This document shows positions 24,001-30,078 of a stretch of DNA of 64,000 nucleotides, one piece after another (within the stretch, counting starts at the first letter, position 1; each line of letters begins with the position of its first letter). Both the position numbers and the translations under genes were made by a program. Below the pieces are notes generated by a model. The model was not told the DNA's origin and made no database searches. It was given only the letters and a program-made list of their open reading frames with translations. The stretch covers positions 113,234,421 through 113,298,420 of the forward strand of contig NC_079213.1 of the NCBI RefSeq assembly GCF_029633865.1, read 5' to 3'. The stretch is from Lampris incognitus. Taxonomy: Eukaryota > Chordata > Actinopteri > Lampriformes > Lampridae.

Positions 24001-24673
24001 GCCTCGAGACCATTTCAGCATTAAAGTCTGCATGGAAGGGGTGAGTTTTAGGCCTTTCTTGAAGGAAGTAATCGAGTCAGTAACTGATGGAAGCTGGGAC
24101 CTCAACCATTTTAGAACCACGTGAGACAAAAGTGTAGATCCAGACTGGTCACTTTTGGTGGGAGACACGTAAAAGTCTTCCACGGAGACGCTCAACTGAC
24201 GGTTGGCAAGCTAAACCACACTGCACACACAGGTTAGCTAGGAAGCTGTCTAACGCTGCAACCACGTTACCTGCTTCTTGTTTTGCATCTGTGCACTTTC
24301 ACGTCATATAAAGCGCATTGCATTGCATTTCAATATACAAGACGCGCTATGTAAATAAAGACTGGTTGCATTATTGATTGACTGATCGATTGACATTACA
24401 GTTCAATCCTAATATTATGTGTAACGTGTGTGGTCAGCAAGGACGCCACCGACAGTAGGAACGTCAGGTGCTGTAGTGACGTAATAACATGTGGATTGGG
24501 ACACCTTGACAGTATATGTTGCCTAGCAGCTGCTGGTGTCTGTAGGTTGAGTTCAAATGACCAGCTCTCGTTAGCCTGATGTGCTCTCCTAAGCAAGCAA
24601 CTACCGTTAGCAGCCAAACATTAGCTGTGTGAAACGCAACTTACCACGCAACTCGGCTCCCGATACGCAACAT
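633..24673 (-). CDS. opa1: OPA1 mitochondrial dynamin-like GTPase, 5' half of gene (exons 1-8)
   Basis: OPA1 is the dynamin-family GTPase of the mitochondrial inner membrane and intermembrane space; it drives inner-membrane fusion and cristae maintenance. Nine minus-strand exons give about 350 residues that align in order with human OPA1: an Arg-rich targeting region (about 1-90), a transmembrane stretch (about 98-114, containing [14 protein letters not shown]), the processing region, exon 5b, and a coiled coil ([18 protein letters not shown]). The last residues seen are [10 protein letters not shown], just before the GTPase P-loop exon. That exon and everything downstream lie left of base 1, so the gene is incomplete here by position, not by damage. 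All exon phases are mutually consistent and no stop interrupts the frame. Exons 4b and 5b are alternatively spliced in mammals; I found a clear 5b but no 4b. Introns are rich in SINEs, DNA transposons and satellites. Confidence 0.96.
903..953. repeat. (TG)n microsatellite
   Basis: About 25 uninterrupted TG units in the intron upstream (in transcript order) of opa1 exon 8. Confidence 0.97.
1240..1365 (-). repeat. tRNA-like repeat, copy 1
   Basis: On the minus strand this reads like a degraded tRNA head (TTCAGTCGACCGGTTAACG resembles an A box, followed by GCGGGACACCCGGGTTC). A related stretch lies at 32,640-32,755. It is probably a SINE head or a decayed tRNA-derived repeat, not a functional tRNA. 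Confidence 0.45.
2096..2240. repeat. minisatellite of ACCGTGA(N)TATCGA-type units
   Basis: Tandem, imperfect units of about 16 and 32 bp (gtatcgaaccgtgacacgtg and variants) directly abut opa1 exon 7 on its donor side, about 45 bp from the splice site. Confidence 0.85.
2285..2389 (-). CDS. opa1: opa1 exon 7, coiled coil
   Basis: The exon encodes [19 protein letters not shown] then [16 protein letters not shown], nearly identical to human [19 protein letters not shown] then [16 protein letters not shown]. It is 105 nt, phase 0-0. The acceptor is ttttacattatgtag and the donor GTCAAG|GTGGGA. The Met here is internal, at the position of the human Leu. Confidence 0.96.
2812..3255 (-). mobile_element. 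tRNA-derived SINE (family S), copy 1
   Basis: Read on the minus strand it has a tRNA-like head (ccgggtagcgtggcggtctattcc, then a degraded B box), a central body of about 330 bp shared by nine copies in this window, and an A-rich tail that appears here as the T run at 2,812-2,832. The family resembles the AFC-type SINE of cichlids, but that name is from memory. Confidence 0.88.
3420..3473 (-). CDS. opa1: opa1 exon 6
   Basis: The 54-nt, phase 0-0 exon encodes [18 protein letters not shown] (human [17 protein letters not shown]). The acceptor is ctcctgccttcag and the donor ACCCAG|GTACAG. An AG seven bases inside (tcttcag) would put the reading out of frame, which fixes the acceptor. This begins the coiled-coil region. 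Confidence 0.94.
4165..5420. repeat. 26-bp minisatellite array, about 48 units
   Basis: The unit is ctagtggtaacctgatgata plus accttg. Units vary mainly at acctt/accct and cctgatg/cctaatg, and some are 25 bp (aactgatg). The array is about 1.25 kb with higher-order pairing of variant units in places. It lies inside an opa1 intron. Confidence 0.97.
5836..6217 (+). mobile_element. SINE family S, copy 2, 5'-truncated, with 15-bp target duplication
   Basis: The body begins at tgttacctccggcttgg and ends in a 14-base A tail. The 15-bp direct repeat agaattatgaaaaat flanks it at 5,821-5,835 and 6,218-6,232, which is a perfect target-site duplication. This proves insertion by reverse transcription and argues for a relatively recent event. 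Confidence 0.93.
7013..7174 (-). CDS. opa1: opa1 exon 5b, YME1L-type processing exon with proline-rich expansion
   Basis: The exon opens [20 protein letters not shown] and closes QQKRK, matching human exon 5b ([20 protein letters not shown] ... AQQKRK), the alternatively spliced exon that carries the S2 (YME1L) cleavage region. It is 162 nt, phase 0 to 0, so inclusion or skipping keeps frame. Between [10 protein letters not shown] and QQKRK it holds 19 residues that are almost all Pro and Ser (residues 31-49 of the exon), where human has a short QYSTSYA-like spacer. The acceptor is gcccccagcag and the donor CGCAAG|GTGAAG. Confidence 0.93.
9470..9786 (-). mobile_element. DANA/HE1-like tRNA-derived SINE
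   Basis: The minus strand reads gcagcacggtggcccagtgg then ttagcactgtcacctcacag, then a B box (ctgggtttgaacccctgggg), then gtgtggagtttgcatgttct. This is the classic zebrafish DANA-type head and body. Related sequences occur at 44,766-45,110 and 45,136-45,265. It lies between opa1 exon 5b and exon 5. Confidence 0.75.
9995..10077 (-). CDS. opa1: opa1 exon 5, with GC donor
   Basis: The exon encodes [20 protein letters not shown] then SGDKQYKK, aligning with human [22 protein letters not shown], the region containing the S1 (OMA1) cleavage site. It runs 83 nt from phase 1 to phase 0. The acceptor is ccctctggtag; a second acceptor 9 nt further in (acacctcag) would also keep frame. The donor is AAG|GCAAGT, so the next intron starts with GC rather than GT. 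A nearby GT four bases downstream would break the frame into exon 5b. Confidence 0.9.
10122..10550 (-). mobile_element. SINE family S, copy 3, with target duplication
   Basis: Full-length copy on the minus strand: T/C-rich tail side at 10,122-10,140, tRNA-like head ending at 10,550. The 10-bp repeat ttatttaaac flanks it at 10,112-10,121 and 10,551-10,560. Confidence 0.92.
11078..11534 (-). mobile_element. SINE family S, copy 4, with target duplication
   Basis: Full-length minus-strand copy. The 11-bp duplication gcattttgcaa lies at 11,067-11,077 and 11,535-11,545. The head retains a good B box (ggttcgaatcc read on the minus strand). Confidence 0.92.
11993..12036. repeat. (AT)n / TATC microsatellite
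   Basis: An AT-dinucleotide run follows imperfect tatatctat units, just outside an inverted repeat that flanks a Rex3 fragment. Confidence 0.93.
12047..12190. repeat. inverted repeat, left arm, flanking a Rex3 fragment
   Basis: About 140 bp (from aatccagtgagtcaagtaaa to catgcacatcaagtgc) is repeated in reverse complement at 13,876-14,013. The motif acagtacaagcctgt next to agctgtcaataaagct resembles the terminal regions of Penelope-like elements, but the assignment is tentative. Confidence 0.8.
12306..13876 (+). mobile_element. Rex3 (RTE-clade LINE), 5'-truncated reverse-transcriptase fragment
   Basis: Reading in several frames it gives [73 protein letters not shown] and LTYGHEL: RT domains 0-7 of Rex3. 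The QTGVVV and QGCPLSP blocks correspond to the widely used Rex3 primer sites. There are at least two frameshifts and an internal stop. The copy lacks the endonuclease and stops about 300 bp before the usual 3' end. It lies in the opa1 intron between exons 4 and 5. Confidence 0.9.
13876..14013. repeat. inverted repeat, right arm, flanking a Rex3 fragment
   Basis: Reverse complement of 12,047-12,190 with a few mismatches, including tttattgacagctgatgatt and gaaacaggcttgtactgtct. Together the arms bracket the Rex3 fragment. Confidence 0.8.
14092..14528 (-). mobile_element. SINE family S, copy 5
   Basis: Minus-strand copy: C/T tail side at 14,094-14,112, head ending near 14,527. More diverged in the head than copies 3 and 4. 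No clean target duplication was found. Confidence 0.88.
14529..15586. other. opa1 intron stretch without recognised features
   Basis: Includes a G run near 15,090 and purine-rich sequence. I see no gene and no repeat that I can name. Confidence 0.6.
15587..16037 (+). mobile_element. SINE family S, copy 6
   Basis: Plus-strand full-length copy with head gtatctgggtagcatagcgg, B box ccagttcgaatcc, and A tail ending near 16,037. It is followed within about 80 bp by copy 7 in the opposite orientation, so the two form a large imperfect inverted repeat. Confidence 0.9.
16118..16563 (-). mobile_element. SINE family S, copy 7
   Basis: Minus-strand full-length copy, tail side at 16,118-16,150, head ending at 16,562. 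Tail-to-tail with copy 6. Confidence 0.88.
17792..17899 (-). CDS. opa1: opa1 exon 4
   Basis: The acceptor is ccctttgactgcag and the donor ACCG|GTGAGC. The exon encodes [19 protein letters not shown] then [18 protein letters not shown], matching human [20 protein letters not shown] then FDKIVESLSLLKDFFTSG. It is 108 nt, phase 1 to phase 1. A 1.2-kb hAT-like insertion lies in the intron just upstream of it in transcript order. Confidence 0.95.
18011..19211. mobile_element. hAT-like non-autonomous transposon with internal satellite
   Basis: The ends are tagggctgtgcgatatgacc and its near inverse (ggtcatattgcacagcccta). They are flanked by 8-bp near-duplicates aatataag (18,003-18,010) and aatataac (19,212-19,219), as hAT elements make. 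The interior from about 18,660 to 19,190 is an AT-rich tandem array based on tatcgtgatatgaatgacct. No transposase is present. It sits in the opa1 intron between exons 3 and 4. Confidence 0.85.
18660..19190. repeat. tandem array of ATATCGTGATATG(A/T) units
   Basis: Imperfect units of about 22 and 44 bp (gatatgaatgacctatatcg, gatatgtatcgttatcg). The motif is itself near-palindromic. Contained in the hAT-like element. Confidence 0.9.
19425..19521 (-). CDS. opa1: opa1 exon 3
   Basis: The acceptor is tttcccctctag and the donor GATCTGG|GTAAGAG. The exon encodes [17 protein letters not shown] followed by [15 protein letters not shown], equivalent to human TFDQWKDMIPDLSEYKW plus IVPDIVWEIDEYIDF. It is 97 nt long (phase 0 in, phase 1 out). 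Confidence 0.95.
19893..20318. mobile_element. MITE with long terminal inverted repeats
   Basis: The left end ccctttttcactacatggtacc and the right end ggtaccatgtagtggaaaagg are inverted copies, and the inner parts (gtcgttttccattac versus gtaatggaaaatgaaac) also pair. No coding capacity. It resembles a common fish hAT-type MITE. Intronic in opa1. Confidence 0.75.
21346..21408. other. perfect 22-bp inverted repeat (hairpin)
   Basis: The arms 21,346-21,367 and 21,387-21,408 are exact reverse complements (ccaccactcccctagacctt...). The 19-nt spacer contains a further pairing gaaaaag/ctttttc. The folded form would be a nearly continuous stem of about 30 bp. Confidence 0.9.
21410..22240. mobile_element. 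possible solo-LTR-like fossil material
   Basis: Two stretches each carry a polyadenylation-like signal (gtcaataaaggccag near 21,663 and ttaataaatgggc near 22,146) and promoter-like 5' sequence. The second ends in gtggcgcaggtttgccacac. The look is that of fish Ty3/gypsy LTRs without interiors. No matching pair of LTRs was found. Confidence 0.35.
22838..23162 (-). CDS. opa1: opa1 exon 2: targeting signal and transmembrane segment
   Basis: The acceptor is ctctgtcctcacag and the donor AAAAAG|GTATAT. The exon encodes the Arg/Pro-rich mitochondrial presequence and the membrane anchor [34 protein letters not shown] matches the human LPLQKLHLVSRSIYH, and [18 protein letters not shown] matches FWPARLATRLLKLRYLIL. 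With exon 1 it totals 354 nt, exactly 118 codons, so it ends in phase 0. The MPP cleavage site should lie in the middle of this exon (family knowledge). Confidence 0.96.
23466..23960. repeat. dispersed AT-rich repeat, unclassified
   Basis: The phrase catttacttttcatac ... catttactcgtctgacatat resembles a segment near 16,808-16,870 (cattttacatattcttattgagcgg). It lies in opa1 intron 1. I cannot name the family. Confidence 0.35.
24645..24673 (-). CDS. opa1: opa1 exon 1, coding part
   Basis: ATG at 24,673 reads MLRIGSRVA and then splits a Cys codon. The donor is GTGGTAAGT-like, with GT at 24,643-24,644. Joined to exon 2 it gives [18 protein letters not shown], matching the human start MWRLRRAAVACEVCQSLV in length and pattern. 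The 29-nt exon leaves phase 2. The surrounding 24.6-24.9 kb is CpG-rich, as expected for a housekeeping promoter. Confidence 0.92.
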
Positions 24674-24900
24674 GGCGTTTTTAGTCAACCACGGGTGAAC
24701 GCTCAGCTTCCTTACAACTCTGCCTTGTGGGCACAGATCAACACATCCTGCCAAACGGAACACATTTGTTCGCCCGCTACAGCGGCCGGCTAGCTCGTTA
24801 GCTAGCAAGGACACAGCGAATCCCGAGTGACAGCTTTACTTCCGGTAAAGTGGTCCGACTTCCAAATCAGCCGCGGGAAACGCGACCGGGTGTAGCGTTC
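24674..24900 (-). promoter_or_regulatory. opa1 promoter region
   Basis: CpG-rich sequence upstream of the opa1 ATG. An ETS-type site (acttccggt, 24,838-24,846) lies about 165 bp upstream, as is usual for nuclear genes of mitochondrial proteins. No TATA box is seen. The exact start site cannot be fixed from sequence. Confidence 0.55.
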
Positions 24901-25424
24901 CCACGGTTTAACGGTCCCCCGTTTCCCACGTCATTTGGCGAGCGAGCCAAAAATCAACTCAACTCGAAAACAAAAGCAAAAGAAAGAAACAAGCAGAAGA
25001 CAATAAAAATCACAGTGATACTAATGATAAACATAATAACGATCATAATAGTGATGACGTAGCTGTCAAGTTTGCAGAATTCCAGTGGGTGGGATTTGTT
25101 GACGGACGGACGGACGGACAGGGTGGTCAAAAACGAAGACTACAATTATTTGTTTGTTTGTTTTATTAACAAAAAAACGAAGAATTATTATTACGTATTT
25201 AGCATTTTTGTTTTTTGATTAACATATACTACACGAATATTTAGACGGTGAAAACAGTCCGTGCACTCAGAGAAAACTGCACCATAGACGGTACAACCGC
25301 AACGCGCAGTACCTGCATATGACCGCCAGGTGTCCTTCGTGCTGCACAACATACAATGGCCAAGTAAATAAACTACAGCAGCATAGTAATAAAGCGGAGT
25401 TACTTACTACTACTACCACTTTCG

Positions 25425-25500
25425 GCTGCTCCCGTTAGGGGGCGCCACGGTGGATCATCCGTTTCCATCTCTTCCTGTCCTCTGCGGCTCCCTCTGTCAC
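25425..25500. repeat. LINE 3'-end fragment (tttcggctgctcccgttagg type)
   Basis: The phrase cactttcggctgctcccgtt then ggatcatccgtttccatctc recurs at 34,080 and 34,230 and inverted at 17,700 and 51,740. It is the common 3' end of a teleost RTE/Expander-like LINE. Confidence 0.6.
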
Positions 25501-25853
25501 ACCACCTTCCCAGCCTTTTTTAGACGTTCTCGACCGGGTGCGACTTTAAAACAGGGGTCCTTGCTGTTGACCTTGACCGTAATCGCTGAGCTGATTGTTC
25601 CGTCCGTGTCAAGGCTGGCTCTGAAGTCCGTTTTGGTTTTACGGACCAGACTGAAAAGTCTCTCCTCGTCCGCATTGCTCTGAGGAATCACAAGCAACAG
25701 GCGTGCTGGTTGTGATAGGCGACCCCATCGGTTGATAGCGGATCCTGGCACCTTTACTCGCGATAGAAACGCCCATACCACATCCACCCGACGGTGCGCT
25801 GCGGTGGTGCTACCATCTTCAGTCTGCAGCTTGGTCTCTGCTTCGTTCCACAC
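25497..25853 (-). pseudogene. hAT transposase C-terminal fragment
   Basis: The minus strand encodes about 118 residues with VARLLLVIP-like and QSNADEERLFSLVRK followed by RASLDTDGTISSAITVK, the hAT dimerisation region (consensus ...IPHSNADEERVFS). Only the C-terminal part is present and it has no catalytic core, so this is a relic of a DNA transposon. Confidence 0.8.
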
Positions 25854-25870
25854 ACGTGTAACGGGGGCAA

Positions 25871-26320
25871 TGTAACCAGGTTAAAATTAATGTTTTTATT
25901 TTATTTTGTTTGAGTATGAAATATCACCAAATCCTGTCTGTGTGCTGTTATTTGTGTTTACTACATTTTATTTTATGTCATTATTTACTTTTATGTATGT
26001 TTTATAGCGACCGTCATATACTTGTACTGTCGCTTTAAGAGCGAGGTCTTGTGGGTACACGGAAGAGAGAACGCGAGAGAGGCCATTTTTGTTTTGTGGG
26101 AGGAGTCTCAAGCAGCGATCGAGCCGAGCCACGCGTGTTTCTTAGCGTAGCACAGTTTTGCTGGTTGAGGAGAACGTAACCTTGAGTATCCCTGTAAGAA
26201 GATACTGCAAGCTGTGGGATAAAATACTTGTTTATCCTTTCTTACATCGGAGTCCCGTGGACGGTTTCTCCTTCTAACGCACACGAGTGAAGTCCGGGCA
26301 GTGGTTCGCAATACATAGTC
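25871..26320 (+). mobile_element. LTR-like fossil sequence
   Basis: It begins tgtaaccaggttaaaatt and includes a promoter-like stretch (gtcgctttaagagcgaggtc) and an ataaaatac signal before a U5-like end. It looks like a Ty3/gypsy LTR, perhaps related to the fossil starting near 27.05 kb, but no second copy was found. Boundaries are approximate. Confidence 0.4.
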
Positions 26321-26359
26321 TGTCTGATACTGCGAAAAATTCGCAGTATCGGTGGCCAG

Positions 26360-26456
26360 TGTCCTTTCAATCGAACAGGGGAATGGGTTAATAACCCCAC
26401 TCAATGGCCAGATGTGTCTTATGGCGACATCTACAATTACCTCATCGAGTCTCCAG
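26360..26456 (+). pseudogene. N-terminal exon of an ISL2EU-type SWIM/YqaJ protein (remnant)
   Basis: The plus strand reads EWVNNPTQWPDVSYGDIYN then YLIESP, followed by a donor (CAG|GTAGGC). This matches, from memory, the start of fish SWIM/YqaJ-type proteins carried by ISL2EU transposons. The THAP exon on the opposite strand 300 bp downstream is the arrangement expected at the two ends of such an element with its middle lost. Confidence 0.5.
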
Positions 26457-26773
26457 GTAGGCAAACATTGAGTGGAGGAGGGAATGCGAGGGGAGGGGAA
26501 GAGGGAGATGAATCAACCTACCCCGCAACTGAGTTTCACAGCTAGCTGCTACAGTGTAGCTGAAGGGAGTCTGGCGAAGGAGACTACAGTGTAGCTAACA
26601 TTATGCGGGTTGTAGCCTAGCTAACTCGGCTACATCTCGTTCAATCTAGCTAGCCTATTACACTGACTAAATTCGTTTTCCCATCTGGGCCCACTGATCT
26701 ATTGGCATTCTAACTTGACATTTTGGTGATTATAAAATGTAGAATAGACGTAACCTATTATTAGCTAGTTAAA

Positions 26774-26992
26774 CTAGGTAACATTGCCAATGATGAAGTG
26801 CAGACCGCAGACGTAAACATGTTTGCTGTCAGGATCCCAAAGTTGTCCATCCTTGTCTTTCCTTCTCATCGCCTGGAGCCATTTCAATCGTTTTTCTCCC
26901 TCCTTCTGCCTTTTAGGCAATACAAAAAAAACAATATTTGGGTTGTTTTTCTTGTTAACAGTACAGTCCACCACACAGCAACTTTTGGGCAT
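26774..26992 (-). pseudogene. THAP-domain exon (transposon-derived remnant)
   Basis: Minus-strand ATG at 26,992 begins MPKSCCVVDCTVNKKNNPN, continues FFVLPKRQKEGEKRLKWLQA and ends YVCGLHF. These are the C2CH zinc ligands, tryptophan and HF of a THAP domain. Only the first exon is visible and no downstream DDE region follows. Probably the transposase N-terminus of a deleted ISL2EU-like element. Confidence 0.65.
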
Positions 26993-27049
26993 CGTAGCTA
27001 CGGCTAGGCTGCGTATCTAATACAGTGCAGCTTGGCGGCTTGGGTTTTC

Positions 27050-30000
27050 TATCCCCCTCTCCTGGCGTCCTGTTGTCAAGGTACCCGGAAGTGTTCCGGT
27101 GGTCTATAGGACCGCCACTAAGTGGGACAGGGATGATGGCGCCGTCCAGGTGAGCTGCCTGATACACGCCATGGGAAACGAGTCTGAAAACACTTGTCGG
27201 TCCTTTGTATTCACCGACGAGGCTCATGAAAATGACTTTGAAAGAGTGCTCGCTAAATTCGACGAGTATTTTGTCCCCAGAAGGAGCGTAATTCACGACC
27301 GTGCATGCTTCCATCAGCGCGCTCAGAGACCAGGTGAGAAAGCGGAGGCTTTCATAAGGGCCTTGCACGAGTTGTCAGAACATTGCGAATTCGGCACGAG
27401 CAGGGATGAAACACCCTTGTCGGCCTACTCGACAAGGAGGTCTCCCGGAAACTGCAGCTGACAAAGGACCTGACACTAGCGCTGACCATAGAGACAGTCG
27501 GGCAGTCTGAGGAGGTTACAGCACAAATTAGCACGCAAGGTGAAGCAACGGGGGCCGTTCATGAAGTCACCCAGAGGCGCAGCAAATACATCAAGCATCC
27601 CGATAAGCCAACAGGGGTAGATAAGCAGCAGGGCCAAAATAAGCAGCAGGGCCGATGTGGAAAGTGTGGAAAAGTGAGGCATAGTAAGGATGAAAACTGC
27701 CCAGCTAAAAGATCCACATGTAACACACATAACAAAGTTGGACACTGGAGTAGAGTGTGCAGGAGTCGGAGAACGGTGAGTGAGGTGGTGACAGAGCCAA
27801 TGGAGCAGCAGCAGTCATATTTCCTAGGGGCTGTGAGTGCGGCAGACGGGGAAGCCGAGCAATGGGCTGTCCAGTTGCTAGTGGGCTCCACACCCCTTGA
27901 GTTTAAGATCGACACGGGGGCTGATGTGACTGTCATCTGTGAGGAGGCCTACCACTCAATCACTCCCACCGCACGACTAGAGCCTGCATACATTTCCCTT
28001 GATAGCCCGGGCGGCGAGCTACAGTGCCTAGGGCGGATCCAGAGCGCTGTCACCTACAAAGGCAAGACTTACCCACTCACAGCATGTGTCATCCTTGGAC
28101 ACTCCGTGAACAACTTACTCAGCCAGAAAAAGTCCGTGGAGACGAACCTGGCGAAGAGAGTGGAGGAAACTGTGTGCAAGGTAGCACATATGTATGCACA
28201 GGCATATGGTGAGCATGGGACATTAAAGACTGAACCTGTAAAGATACAGCTGAAAGACAATGCTGCAGCCATATGCTGTGTACACCGCAAGACGTGTGCC
28301 CCTCCCCATGCTGCCAAAAGTAAAGAAAGAACTCCAGAGGATGGAGAGAAACAGTGTCATAGAGAAAGTGACACAGCCCACTGTGTGGTGTGCACCGATG
28401 CTGTCAGTATTAAAGAAAACCACAGGCAAAGCGTGTATCTGCACTGACTTCAAGAGGCTGAATGAGGCTGTCAGGAGAGAACAGTGCATTCTACCAACAG
28501 CAGATGAGATTATAGCAAAGCTCAGCAGAGCCACATTCTTCTCCTCACTGGATGCAGCCAGCGGGTTCTTCCAAATACCGCTACACCCAGATAGCGGTAA
28601 ACTCACCGCCTTCATCACACCGTTTGGCAGGCTAAACTTCAAGTGGCTGCCAGTTGGCATAACAAGTGGACCCGAAATCTTCCAGAGGAAGATGGCGGAG
28701 ACCCTACAGGGGTTGGAGGGTGTCGAGGTGTTTATGGACGACGTCCTTGTCTATGGTGCTACAGAGGAGGAGCACGACAGTCGCCTTGGGAAGGTGATGC
28801 AGCATATAGAGAGCGCTGGTCTGAAGCTTAACCAAGAAAAATGCTCCTTCAGGCAGAGTGAGCTGCGGTTTCTCGGGCACCTCATCGACCGATCCGGGGT
28901 CTGGCTGGACCCGGATAAAGTGGAAGCCATACAGCAGCTCCCACCACCCACAGACATGCACGAGTTAAAGAGGATATTGGGAATGGTGAACTATCTTGGA
29001 AAATACATTCCCAACCTTGCAACCGTGGGAGAGCCTCTGTATGAACTTTGAAACACAAAAACACATGGACATGGGGTCACGCACAACAAGCGGCATTCGA
29101 ACAGTTCAAAAGGCTGCTGACGTCCGCACCCGTGCTGGCCTACTATGATGCGACCAAACCCACTGCCGTGTTGGCTGATGCGAGCAGCTACGGGTTAGGG
29201 GGTGTACTGCTTCAACTCCACGGGGAGCAGTGGAAACCAGTGGTGTATTGCCCCTGACACCTAACTGAAGCAGAGACTTGCTATGCCCAAATCGAGAAGG
29301 AGCAGCTGGCAGGTGTGTGGGCGTGCGATAAATTTGACAGATGTCTTGTGGGACTGGAGCAGTTTAAACTGATAACTGACCACAAGCCGCTAGTGCCTCT
29401 TATACAGCCGTAGCCTGGACAACGTCCCCATACGTTGTCAGCGTCTTCTCATGAGGCTCATGAGATTTAATGTAGTAGCAGAGTACGCTCCTGGAAAAAC
29501 TCTGCTGGTTGCAGACACCCTGTCACGCAGTCCACCAGCAGGCATGGGCAAAGTGAGTAACACAGACAGCGAGGTGGCTTTCTACCCGGCCAGTGTAGAG
29601 GGGGTAATCCCCGCATCCAAGAGTAAGATGGATGAAATTAGAGGGGCGACTGCAGCTGATGCCGAACTGATGTTTGTCATGCAGCTTATAAAGAGAGGAT
29701 GGCCTGAGCACTCACAGACTGTACCTAATGATGCTAAAGCATACTTCCAAGTCAGAATAGAGCTATCAGAGTATGATGGCCTCGTCCTAAGAGGAAGCAG
29801 GATTGTAATACCAAGGTCAATGAGGGCAGAGATCCTTCAAAAGATTCACAAAAGGCACCAGGGCCTCGCAAAATGTAGGGAGAGAGCATATTCATCCGTG
29901 TGGTGGCCCGGACTCGCTACGGAGATTAACAGGCTAGTGATGAGGTGCCAGGTGTGCTGTGAAATGAAAAGAACTCAGCAGAAGGAACCTCTCATTTCCA

Positions 30001-30078
30001 CACCTCTTCCAGCACGACCCTGGAAGAGAAGTGCCATGGATCTCTGCGAGCTCAATCACCGCAGTTACCTGGTAACCT
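27050..30078 (+). mobile_element. Ty3/gypsy retrotransposon fossil 1
   Basis: Parts in order: gag-like region (about 27.1-27.5 kb), CCHC zinc knuckles (about 27.66-27.77 kb), aspartic protease (DTGAD near 27.91 kb), reverse transcriptase (about 28.26-29.05 kb, with FMDDVLVYG), RNase H (about 29.05-29.4 kb) and the integrase zinc region (about 29.8-30.05 kb). It is broken in several places and stops within the integrase, where a second gypsy element begins. No flanking LTR pair is seen. Moderately old fossil. Confidence 0.9.
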
